Positions 1 through 6,233 of a stretch of 6,233 nt of DNA are shown piece by piece; positions within the stretch are counted from its first letter, which is position 1; every line of letters begins with the position of its first letter. Source of the stretch: an uncultured Prevotella sp. (lineage in GTDB: Bacteria > Bacteroidota > Bacteroidia > Bacteroidales > Bacteroidaceae); the NCBI GenBank assembly GCA_947304695.1, contig CAMZBS010000098.1, forward strand, positions 1-6,233, given 5' to 3'. Position numbers and translations under genes: made by a program. The notes under the pieces were generated by a model. That model was not told the origin of the DNA. It worked only from the letters and a program-made list of their open reading frames with translations, and did not search any database.

Positions 1-299
1 CAGGGTGAGGCCGTGATATAGATGGTGGCACCGTCGCTGTTGTTGTTCGAGCGGGCCAGCTTCGTGATGGCGTTGGCCTCGGCATGCAGTACGTAAGGCT
101 TCGACACGTTGTTCTCATCTTCACACACGTTCTCAAATCCCGTAGGCGTACCGTTATAGCCGTCGCTGATAATCATCTTGTCCTTCACTACAAGTGCTCC
201 TACCTGCCGTCGCTGGCAGTAGCTGTTCTCAGCCCAGATGCGGGCCATGCGTAGGTAACGGCAGTCCAGTTTGTGTTGTTTGTCTTCTTTCAGTGTCAT
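1..299 (-). CDS. dCMP deaminase (cytidine/deoxycytidylate deaminase family), 5' part, cut by window edge
   Basis: Deoxycytidylate deaminases are cytosolic zinc enzymes that convert dCMP to dUMP and ammonia, feeding thymidylate synthesis. Only the first 99 codons are present. Visible are an N-terminal helix with RYLRMARIWAENSYCQRRQVG, a core strand VGALVVKDKMIISDGYNGTP (about residues 33-52), and the zinc/catalytic motif LHAEANAI, in which His72 is a zinc ligand and Glu74 the proton shuttle. The fragment stops in TASP followed by the first two bases of a TG- codon, exactly where the family has the Pro-Cys-x-x-Cys zinc motif. The ATG at 297-299 was chosen because a Bacteroidota-type promoter lies just upstream and the protein then has the usual N-terminus. 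No Shine-Dalgarno site is seen; the leader is A/T-rich. The closely related ComEB and riboflavin-type deaminases are alternatives, but GYNGTPTGF followed by HAE fits dCMP deaminase best. Confidence 0.9.
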   Translation of the reverse strand, partial: MTLKEDKQHKLDCRYLRMARIWAENSYCQRRQVGALVVKDKMIISDGYNGTPTGFENVCEDENNVSKPYVLHAEANAITKLARSNNNSDGATIYITASP

Positions 300-321
300 A
301 CGGTCTGTTAAATTCAAACTG

Positions 322-352
322 CAAAAGTATACATTTTTCTTCGAACCTCCAA
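322..352 (-). promoter_or_regulatory. Bacteroidota-type promoter for the dCMP deaminase gene
   Basis: On the minus strand a TACTTTTG box (322-329) matches the Bacteroidota -7 consensus TAnnTTTG exactly. A TTG (350-352) lies 20 bp upstream, at the position of the -33 element. Transcription would start roughly 15-20 bases before the ATG, giving a short leader. The same arrangement, with the same spacing and the same TACTTTTGCA core, occurs upstream of the M3 peptidase gene. This rests on consensus matching only. Confidence 0.7.
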
Positions 353-400
353 CTTTTTTGCAAAAATTACATTTTCCTGGTGCTCAGCTTCCATTATCGT

Positions 401-1640
401 TTATTCCCTGCCAATCATTTCCAGTAGGTCTTTGCCAGTAAGCTTGTGGCTCTCGCTGGTTCCTTCGAGCATGGCATCGGCCAGGTTGCGCTTGGTCTCA
501 TGCAGACGCAGGATCTTTTCTTCGATGGTGTGCTGGGAAATGAGATGGTACACGGTGACGTTCTGCCGCTGTCCTATGCGGTACGCACGGTCGGTAGCCT
601 GCTGTTCGATGGCGGGGTTCCACCACGGGTCGAGGTGAATGACATAATTTGCTCCCGTGAGGTTCAAGCCTAAGCCGCCAGCCTTTAGCGAAATGAGGAA
701 GATGGGATGCTAACCAATAGCTGGCATGATGATTCTGAAAGCCATCTTTGTTGAGCAGAGCCGAAAGTTTCTTGTGGCTGTCGGCCTGTTTCAGGTGGTA
801 GGCCATGACCAGGACATAGTTGTTGATATCTATGTTGAAGAAACCTTTAAATGCTGGCAATACATTTGTGTTACGCTCTCGGATGGCGGCTACAAAAGCA
901 CTGAAAGCCAGGTCGTAGTTACCTACGTAGAGCGCACGGACACCCGTCAGTATTTTGCTGTAATGGTTGTTGTAGCCTGCTACATGTTCGTCGAACCGTC
1001 CCTGTTTGAAAAAGTCGTAGAGGGCTATAATGGATTTTAAGACCGCCTTTTCGCTTATGGTTACCACTGGATTGCGCAGTTCCAGTATCTTGCCTAAGAT
1101 GTTCTGTGGATCAGGGATGTCATTCGTCACCTGATAAACGGCCAAGGTAGCGATAAAGTCGGGAATGCGGGAATCGGGCAGTTCAAGCAACAATGGCATG
1201 AACTCAGGATAGCTGGCCAGCGAGACCAACATGTCGGTGGTAAGCATGTTGTCGTAGCCCTTGGTGCCAAACGAGCTGATATCGCCCTTGATACAGCGGT
1301 TCAGTTTGTCCAACAGTTGTTGTGCTGCCGGTGCCTGGAGTCGTATGTAGAACTTGTCAAAATACTCCAGCCACTGAGGCATTTCCCTAAGCATGTAGAC
1401 CAATAATGGTGCAATATGATAGGATTCGAGTTCGTATTCCTGGTTATAAAAATTGCGAAGACGCAGATAGCTCAACAAACTTTTCTGTAGCTTCTCAACC
1501 TGGATGGAAGTCAATCCTTCTACCTTCCTGTAGAGTGCCATAGAACGTACATCGCCTTCATGTCCTATATAGGCCAGAAAGCAGAGCAGCTTGCGCTGCC
1601 CTGCCGTAAGAGTGATATATTTCTGATAAATGGCTTGCAT
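401..1640 (-). pseudogene. SNF2-family helicase gene remnant: N-terminal module fused out of frame to C-terminal motifs V-VI, ATPase core missing
   Basis: SNF2-family proteins are double-stranded DNA translocases that remodel DNA-protein complexes. The reading frame opens at ATG 1638-1640 and gives about 311 residues of helix-rich sequence with a TPR-like look (for example ALYVGNYDLAFSAFVAAI), consistent with the long N-terminal extension of Bacteroidales SNF2 helicases. At about 700-715 the coding signal shifts frame. From 709 down to the TAA at 401-403 the sequence encodes the end of an SNF2 helicase C-terminal lobe: [20 protein letters not shown] (motif V), the HLDPWWNPA stretch, and [12 protein letters not shown] (motif VI with its arginine finger). 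Walker A, DEAH and motifs Ia to IV, normally several hundred residues, are absent. The C-terminal frame has a TAG (710-712) just before its first recognisable codon. The N-terminal frame runs on as nonsense to a stop at 498-500, so callers may report false 380- and 88-residue proteins. The ATG lies 6 bases after the M3 peptidase stop, which suggests cotranscription. Confidence 0.85.
700..715 (-). other. Deletion/frameshift junction inside the SNF2 helicase remnant
   Basis: Upstream of this point the sense frame is the one starting at 1640, ending in residues such as ASYWLA. Downstream the sense frame is offset by one base and begins with [12 protein letters not shown]. The breakpoint cannot be placed to the base without an intact relative. 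No inverted repeat, target duplication or transposon remnant is visible at the join, so a simple internal deletion or an assembly join is the simplest reading. Confidence 0.75.
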
Positions 1641-1646
1641 TTCTTT

Positions 1647-3671
1647 CTAATTGGTCTTTTTCTTGATTCCGTTCCTTTTGAGCAGTGCATCAATAGTGGG
1701 TTCCCCACCCCGGAAGCGCTTGTAGAGTGTCATGGGGTGTTCGGTGCCTCCTCTGCTTAGGATGTTGTCGCGGAACGATTGGGCTGTCTTTGGGTCGAAG
1801 ATACCGTGACGCTTGAAGACGGAGAAGGCGTCGGCATCGAGCACTTCGGCCCATTTGTAGCTGTAGTAACCGGCTGCATAGCCGCCAGCCATGATGTGGG
1901 AGAACTGGGTGGTCATGCAGGTGTCGGGCAGTTGGCGGCCTAGGATGGCTTTCTTCCAAGCTTGTTTCTCGAAGGGGATGATGTCATCGGTGAACTCGTC
2001 TCGCTTGGTGTAATAGGCCATGTCGAGCAGCCCGAAGCTGACCTGTCGCAGACAAGCAGTGGCACACATGAAGTTGCGGCTCTTTACAATGCGGTCAATA
2101 AGATCGTCGGGTAGGGGTTCGCCTGTCTCGTAGTGGAAGGCGAAGGTGCGTAGGAACTCTTTTTCAATAGAATAGTTCTCCATGAACTGCGACGGTAGTT
2201 CCACGAAATCCCACCACACGTTGGTGCCGCTGAGACTCTCAAAGCGACTGTTGGCAAACATGCCGTGGAGAGAGTGACCAAATTCATGCAGGAAGGTTTC
2301 CACTTCACTCAGCGTAAGCAACGCCGGCTTCTCGGCTGTAGGCTTGGTGAGGTTCATCACCACTGAGACGTGGGGACGTACGTTCTCTCCTTTCTTATCT
2401 ATGTACTGTCCCTGATACTCCGTCATCCAGGCACCGCCCTGCTTGCCCTTGCGGGGATGGAAGTCGGCATAGAACACAGCGAGATAGCTGCCGTCGCGGT
2501 CGAACACCTCGTATGCCTTCACGTCGGGATGGTAGACGGGTATCTGCTTGTTTTCCTTGAAGGTGATGCCGTAGAGGCGATTGGCCAGTCCAAACACACC
2601 GTTGATGACCTTCGACAGTTCGAAGTAGGGACGTAGCATCTCGGCATCGATGTTGTACTTCTTGAGCTGTAGCTTGTGGGAATAGAAAGCAGAGTCCCAA
2701 GGCTTTACCTCGCCTTTGGCCAGTTTCTTCACTTCCTCCCGTTCCTTGATGGCGGTAGGCTTGTAGGCATCGATGAGGTCATTGAGCAGTTTGTAGACAT
2801 TGCGGGTGTTGGAGGCCATGCGGCGACGGAGCTGGGCAATCTCACGTCGCAGGTTGACGAGCCGTTTGCATATTTCCAGATTGTTTTCCGTGTTGTTGTG
2901 GGTACAGACAGTGTTGCGGGCCATGTACATCTGTTCCCTGAGCTCACGCTGGGTGCTGTAGGTCATGAAGGGCGAATAGCTGGGATAGTCAAGTGTGAAG
3001 ATCCAACCGTCCTTTTCTTTGGCCTTTGCCTCCTCGGCTGCGGCATCGATGGCGGTCTGGGGCAGACCGTCGAGCTGTGCAGCGTTGGTAATGTGGAGCG
3101 TGAAGGCTTTCTGCTCTTTCAGCAGGTTCTGCGAGAACTGTAGTGAAAGCATCGAAGCCTCCTCGGTGAGTTGGCGCAGGCGTTCCTTGCCCTCTTTGTC
3201 AAGCAGGGCACCACTGCGCACAAAACCCTGGTAGGTGTTTTCAAGCAGCATTTTCTCCTCGGGTGTGAGCTTGCGGTGATGGCGGTGTACATATTTGATG
3301 CGCTCAAACAGCCGCTCGTTCAGTCGCACGTCGTTGGCATGCTGGGTGAGGATGGGCTGCATTTTCTGTGCAAGGGCATCCATTTCATCGTTGGTCTCGG
3401 CGGAAATCAGGTTGAAGAACACGGTTGAGACGCGGTCGAGCAGGTCGTAGTAGCCTTCTCGGTCATCCTCCTTGTCAATGATTGTGTTGTCGAAGGTAGG
3501 CTTGTCCGGGTTGTTGATGGTCTTCTCTATCTGTTCGTTGTCACGACGGATGCCCTCCATGAAGGCTTCCTCATAGTCTTCCATGCGGATGCGGTCGAAG
3601 GGTGCTGTGTCGTGGGGTGTGCCGTAAGGCAGGAAAAACGGGTTCTGCCTCTTTTCTGTATTCTCTTCCAT
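1647..3671 (-). CDS. dcp: M3-family zinc metallopeptidase, dipeptidyl carboxypeptidase (Dcp) type
   Basis: Dcp enzymes release dipeptides from the C-terminus of peptides; M3 family members use one zinc. The product is 674 residues, close to the roughly 680 of E. coli Dcp. The catalytic motif HEFGH is at residues 462-466, with zinc ligands His462 and His466. Glu491 in DFVELPSQ is the third ligand, at the correct distance of 25 residues. Other family landmarks are IPVYHPDVKAYEVFD (377-391), the GGAWM loop (412-416), ESLSGTNVWWDFVE before the third ligand, and SHIMAGGYAAGYYSYKW (591-607), which carries the substrate-binding His and Tyr residues. There is no signal peptide, so the protein should be cytoplasmic. 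The ATG at 3669-3671 is preferred over a TTG further upstream because that TTG is the promoter's -33 box. Compared with Dcp relatives, about 11 residues are missing between REIAQL and RRMASN (280-284), and a loop before PWD (324-326) is about 5 residues short. Oligopeptidase A is the alternative, but the overall match is to Dcp. Confidence 0.93.
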   Translation of the reverse strand: MEENTEKRQNPFFLPYGTPHDTAPFDRIRMEDYEEAFMEGIRRDNEQIEKTINNPDKPTFDNTIIDKEDDREGYYDLLDRVSTVFFNLISAETNDEMDALAQKMQPILTQHANDVRLNERLFERIKYVHRHHRKLTPEEKMLLENTYQGFVRSGALLDKEGKERLRQLTEEASMLSLQFSQNLLKEQKAFTLHITNAAQLDGLPQTAIDAAAEEAKAKEKDGWIFTLDYPSYSPFMTYSTQRELREQMYMARNTVCTHNNTENNLEICKRLVNLRREIAQLRRRMASNTRNVYKLLNDLIDAYKPTAIKEREEVKKLAKGEVKPWDSAFYSHKLQLKKYNIDAEMLRPYFELSKVINGVFGLANRLYGITFKENKQIPVYHPDVKAYEVFDRDGSYLAVFYADFHPRKGKQGGAWMTEYQGQYIDKKGENVRPHVSVVMNLTKPTAEKPALLTLSEVETFLHEFGHSLHGMFANSRFESLSGTNVWWDFVELPSQFMENYSIEKEFLRTFAFHYETGEPLPDDLIDRIVKSRNFMCATACLRQVSFGLLDMAYYTKRDEFTDDIIPFEKQAWKKAILGRQLPDTCMTTQFSHIMAGGYAAGYYSYKWAEVLDADAFSVFKRHGIFDPKTAQSFRDNILSRGGTEHPMTLYKRFRGGEPTIDALLKRNGIKKKTN

Positions 3672-3697
3672 GATGTTTTTGTTTTGCTTTTGAGGTG

Positions 3698-3728
3698 CAA
3701 AAGTACTACAATTTACTGATATGACCAA
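3698..3728 (-). promoter_or_regulatory. Bacteroidota-type promoter for the M3 peptidase / SNF2 remnant transcription unit
   Basis: On the minus strand TACTTTTG (3698-3705) matches the -7 consensus TAnnTTTG exactly, and TTG (3726-3728) sits 20 bp upstream as the -33 element. The ATG at 3671 follows after an A-rich leader of about 20 bases with no Shine-Dalgarno site. The -33 box is only 18 bases past the GH3 stop codon, and no clear terminator lies between, so some read-through from the GH3 unit is possible. Confidence 0.72.
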
Positions 3729-3746
3729 CGTTTCCAGTGAGAATGT

Positions 3747-6050
3747 TCAGTCGATGGCTACAGGTAGCTTCTGCAAGTCTTTTTCGGCACTCGACGTGCC
3801 AACCATCAGTTCGTACTGGCCGCCAATGACGCGCATGGTGTTGGTTGTGGCATCCCAGGTCTCGAACCGTTCGCGTGGCAGACTGATGACGGCATCTTTC
3901 GTCTCACCAGGCTGTAGCTCTACACGGGCATAGCCTCGTAGCGTCTTCACGGGGCCGTCGGTATCGGCAGGACGGCGCAGGTAGACCTGTACAATCTCGG
4001 TACCCTTGTATTTGCCGGTATTCTTCACGCTTACGCATACCTCATTATTATAATAAGAAGCCTTGCCCAGTTGGAATGTGGTGTAGCTGAGACCGTAGCC
4101 GAAGGGATAGAGTGGCTGTCCGCGGAAGTAGCGGTAGGTGCGGCTCTTCATGCGATAATCATCAAACGGTGGCAGCTGAGAGTCATCCTTGTAGAACGTT
4201 ACAGCGAGCTTGCCGCCCGGGTTGTAGTCGCCGAAGAGCACGTCGGCCAGCGCATGGCCACCCTGTTCACCGGCATACCAGGCCTGAACGATGGCATCGC
4301 AGGTTTCGGCATCTTCAGGCCCTAAGGCCACAGCCGAACCGCTGCAACAGACGAAGACCACTTTCTTGCCTGCATGATGTAGGGCGCGGAGAATGTCGCG
4401 CTGACACTGGGGCAGCTCGATGGTGGTTCGGTCGCCACGGTCGAAGCCTGGCTCTGAGGTCTTGGCTTCCTCGCGTTCCAGATTGGGCGAGATACCACCT
4501 ACGAAGATGACGATTTTGGCATCCTTGGCGTTGTCAAGTATTTCATCGATGGTATAAGTGTGCTTGCCCGTGGCTTCCATTTGCAGGGTGGTGCTGCCGT
4601 CGGCTGTCTCAGTGCTGCGAAGAATGCGCATCTGGCGGGCTGTCATGCTGGTGATATCGCAAGCCTGGCAGAAAGGCACGGAGCCTATTTTGGCTGTGAT
4701 GCCCTCAAGGGGTGTTACCGTGTGTGACGGCTTACCGAAGTAGATGCCCCAGAGCATAGTGGAGTCGGCAGCGTTGGGCCCCATCACCATCATGCCTTCT
4801 TCAACTTTTCCTTGGGCGGTAGTCTTGATGCCAAGCATCTCCAGTTTTTCTTTTGTAAGAGGTAACAATCCCTCTTCCTGGGGGGAGTTTAGGAGGGGGC
4901 TGTTCTTCAGCAGCACCATCTGTTCACGCCCCATTTGGCGGGCCAGTGCCTTGTGTTCGTTTGAAGCAATGACCGAAGTGGGAATCTTTGTCCATTCCAC
5001 CAGGTCGTCGCTATCGAACTCGCCCAACTCAAAGCGCCCTTTCAGTAGGCGACGCACGCTGACGTTGAGCTGTTCCTCGCTGATGTCACCGCGACGGACA
5101 GCATCTGTCAGCCTTTTGTAGTTGGAACCGCACTCCACGTCGGTGCCGCTCATTACGGCCTTGGCTGAGGCGGCAGCTGCATCGGGGGAAACACCGTGGC
5201 GATTCTCGCCCCAGAAGTCGGTGACGGCACCGCAGTCGCTCACCACCATTCCCTTGAAGCCCCATTCATCACGCAGAATCTGATGGAGCAGACGGTCGCT
5301 GCCACAGCAGGGATCGCCCTCGAAACGCTGATAAGCACACATCACCTGCTGCACATTGCCCTGCTGGACAAGGGCCTTGAAAGCTGGCAGATAGGTTTCC
5401 CATAAATCACGGGCAGGAAGGCTTTCGATGTTGAACTGGTGGCGTGTCTTCTCTGGGCCACTGTGCACAGCATAGTGTTTGGCACAGGCGTGGAGCTTGT
5501 AGTAAGGATGTTCTTTCGACAAACTGGTTCCCCCCTGTAGGCCACGCACCACACGCAGTCCCATCTGGGCGTTCATGAAAGGATCTTCGCCGTAGGTTTC
5601 CTGGCCGCGTCCCCAGCGCGGGTCACGGAAGATATTGATGTTTGGTGTCCAGAACGACAGTCCCTGATAGCGCTTCACGGGCTTGCCTTCTTGGCGTAAA
5701 GCGGTGTTCTTGGCACGTGCCTCGTCGCTGACGGCAGTATAGATGCGCTCAATGAGGTCATCGTCGAACGAGCAGGCCATTCCGATACAGGAGGGGAAGA
5801 CGGTGGAGATGCCGTTGCGTCCCACACCGTGGAGGGCTTCGCTCCACCAGTCGGTCTGTGGAATGCCTAGCCGCTCGATGGCGGGCGAGCCATTCATCAT
5901 TAGTTGTACTTTCTCTTCGAGTGTAAGTCGGGAAAGCAGGTCTTCTACTCGCTGTTCTACAGGTAGATCAGCATTCTGATAGGGGTGTAACTGAGCACTG
6001 GCCGTCATGCAGGCGGCCAGTACTATAAGTGATAAAGTTAGTCTTTGCAT
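3747..6050 (-). CDS. Exported glycoside hydrolase family 3 enzyme, probable beta-xylosidase (or beta-glucosidase)
   Basis: GH3 enzymes remove terminal beta-linked sugars by a retaining mechanism; this type commonly acts on xylo-oligosaccharides in Bacteroidota. The product has 767 residues. An N-terminal signal sequence (1-20) ends in ASAQ, with a possible lipobox LAAC at 11-14. The TIM-barrel domain contains WWSEALHG (68-75), DPRWGRGQETYGEDP (143-157), KHYAVHSGPE (191-200), and VVSDCGAV with Asp272 as the predicted nucleophile. The WWSEALHG glutamate and the SDC form are typical of the xylosidase branch. The second domain contains GPNAADSTMLWG (424-435) and GGISPNLEREE (518-528), whose glutamates include the likely acid/base. 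YPFGYGLSYT leads into a fibronectin III-like C-terminal domain (about 660-755). There is no PA14 insert, which some relatives carry. An unusual stretch at 384-392 interrupts the usual LLKN-EGLLPL. The ATG is 5 bases after the previous stop, so the gene is probably translated from a shared transcript. Substrate choice is inferred from motifs only. Confidence 0.92.
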   Translation of the reverse strand: MQRLTLSLIVLAACMTASAQLHPYQNADLPVEQRVEDLLSRLTLEEKVQLMMNGSPAIERLGIPQTDWWSEALHGVGRNGISTVFPSCIGMACSFDDDLIERIYTAVSDEARAKNTALRQEGKPVKRYQGLSFWTPNINIFRDPRWGRGQETYGEDPFMNAQMGLRVVRGLQGGTSLSKEHPYYKLHACAKHYAVHSGPEKTRHQFNIESLPARDLWETYLPAFKALVQQGNVQQVMCAYQRFEGDPCCGSDRLLHQILRDEWGFKGMVVSDCGAVTDFWGENRHGVSPDAAAASAKAVMSGTDVECGSNYKRLTDAVRRGDISEEQLNVSVRRLLKGRFELGEFDSDDLVEWTKIPTSVIASNEHKALARQMGREQMVLLKNSPLLNSPQEEGLLPLTKEKLEMLGIKTTAQGKVEEGMMVMGPNAADSTMLWGIYFGKPSHTVTPLEGITAKIGSVPFCQACDITSMTARQMRILRSTETADGSTTLQMEATGKHTYTIDEILDNAKDAKIVIFVGGISPNLEREEAKTSEPGFDRGDRTTIELPQCQRDILRALHHAGKKVVFVCCSGSAVALGPEDAETCDAIVQAWYAGEQGGHALADVLFGDYNPGGKLAVTFYKDDSQLPPFDDYRMKSRTYRYFRGQPLYPFGYGLSYTTFQLGKASYYNNEVCVSVKNTGKYKGTEIVQVYLRRPADTDGPVKTLRGYARVELQPGETKDAVISLPRERFETWDATTNTMRVIGGQYELMVGTSSAEKDLQKLPVAID
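4870..4901 (-). repeat. Small C/G-rich imperfect inverted repeat inserted in frame within the GH3 gene
   Basis: On the plus strand CCCTCTTCCT (4870-4879) faces AGGAGGGGG (4891-4899) across a G-rich loop, an imperfect hairpin. On the coding strand it reads AGC CCC CTC CTA AAC TCC, giving SPLLNSPQE (residues 384-392). Removing these 27 bases would restore the canonical GH3 sequence LLKN-EGLLPL. The composition resembles the CCCCCTCC/GGAGGGGG palindromic elements I recall as scattered through Prevotella and Bacteroides genomes. No second copy exists in this window, so membership of a repeat family is inferred. Confidence 0.5.
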
Positions 6051-6055
6051 TGTTT

Positions 6056-6233
6056 TTAGTTGACGATAATTTTCTTGCCATTGATGATATAAAGACCACG
6101 ACGTACAGGCTGCTGTACGCGCTGGCCGGAAATGGTGTAGATGGTGTTGTTGGAGCGGATGGCCGTGTTCACAGTCTTAATGCCCGAACTGGTGCTGGCA
6201 ACGTGCATCTTCAACCACAGACAAGCCTGGGCT
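6056..6233 (-). CDS. Secreted protein of unknown activity, C-terminal end with sorting-like tail (partial)
   Basis: Only the last 58 codons are present, ending at TAA 6056-6058. The readable part contains ACLWLKMHVASTSSGIK, then NNTIYTISGQRV and RGLYIINGKKIIVN at the terminus. The pattern Tyr-x-x-x-Gly-Gln-Arg-Val followed by Gly-Leu-Tyr-Ile-x-x-Gly-Lys-Lys is a common C-terminal tail of Prevotella/Bacteroides exported proteins, many of them carbohydrate-active enzymes, and resembles type IX secretion type A sorting domains. The upstream catalytic part is outside the window, so no enzyme class can be given. The stop lies 5 bases before the GH3 ATG, suggesting one operon, so a polysaccharide-degrading partner is a reasonable inference. 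Confidence 0.75.
   Translation of the reverse strand, partial: AQACLWLKMHVASTSSGIKTVNTAIRSNNTIYTISGQRVQQPVRRGLYIINGKKIIVN

Noticed and set aside
355..366. Perfect 12-bp palindrome TTTTTGCAAAAA between the helicase remnant and the deaminase promoter, as terminator or operator
   Set aside because: Pure A/T arms would form a very weak hairpin and such palindromes arise easily in A/T-rich intergenic DNA; no evidence of function.
194..427. 77-residue plus-strand open frame spanning the deaminase start and intergenic region
   Set aside because: It overlaps the dCMP deaminase, its promoter and the helicase stop, and has no recognisable features.
498..704. C-terminal third of a 380-residue protein as real sequence
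   Set aside because: It is the out-of-frame translation of the conserved SNF2 motif V-VI region and is nonsense (Pro/His/Arg-rich).
700..715. Programmed ribosomal frameshift joining the two helicase parts
   Set aside because: There is no slippery heptamer or clear downstream stem, and a frameshift would not restore the missing ATPase core.
2676..3143. 155-residue plus-strand open frame
   Set aside because: It lies wholly antisense to the M3 peptidase, has no start signals or recognisable domain, and reflects codon bias of the opposite strand.
3672..3728. N-terminal extension of the M3 peptidase starting at TTG 3728
   Set aside because: The proposed start codon is the -33 promoter element, and the extension has no homology-like features; the ATG at 3671 fits the family N-terminus.
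3706..3746. Possible terminator after the GH3 gene
   Set aside because: No stable GC stem followed by a U-run is visible; the space is taken up by the next promoter.
4112..4510. 132-residue plus-strand open frame
   Set aside because: Antisense to the GH3 gene; Arg/Cys/His-rich composition is typical of a shadow frame.

Overview
The window looks like a chromosomal segment from a Bacteroidota species, most likely a Prevotella-like (Prevotellaceae) gut or rumen bacterium. Four things suggest this: two upstream regions carry the Bacteroidota promoter form (TTG, 20 bp, TACTTTTG); start codons have A-rich leaders instead of Shine-Dalgarno sites; a secreted protein ends in the short Gly-Gln-Arg-Val / Gly-Leu-Tyr-Ile / Gly-Lys-Lys tail common in Prevotella secreted enzymes; and the GH3 enzyme is of the Bacteroidota beta-xylosidase type. 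The assignment comes from recognised motifs, not from a database search. All genes are on the minus strand.

Layout, in transcription order (right to left). At 6233-6056 is the 3' end of a secreted protein with a C-terminal sorting-like tail. Five bases after its stop, 6050-3747 encodes a complete, exported GH3 beta-xylosidase/glucosidase-like enzyme. These two form a likely plant-polysaccharide (xylan-type) utilisation unit. A promoter follows directly (3698-3728) and drives 3671-1647, an M3-family dipeptidyl carboxypeptidase with an intact zinc site. Six bases on, 1640-401 holds the remains of an SNF2-family helicase gene: an N-terminal module of about 311 residues is joined out of frame to the last 102 residues (helicase motifs V and VI), and the whole ATPase core is absent. 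A second promoter (322-352) then drives 299-1, the 5' part of a dCMP deaminase gene cut by the window edge. The right half is therefore secreted carbohydrate degradation, and the left half is cytoplasmic housekeeping (peptide turnover, DNA-associated helicase remnant, pyrimidine nucleotide supply).

The points most worth a second look are the gutted helicase (true deletion or assembly collapse), a small C/G-rich inverted-repeat insertion that reads in frame inside the GH3 gene, and an apparent loss of about 11 residues from a usually conserved stretch of the M3 peptidase. I found no RNA genes, CRISPR array, complete mobile element or phage functions, and nothing that supports a new multi-gene system. 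There is no gene-free stretch longer than about 100 bases.
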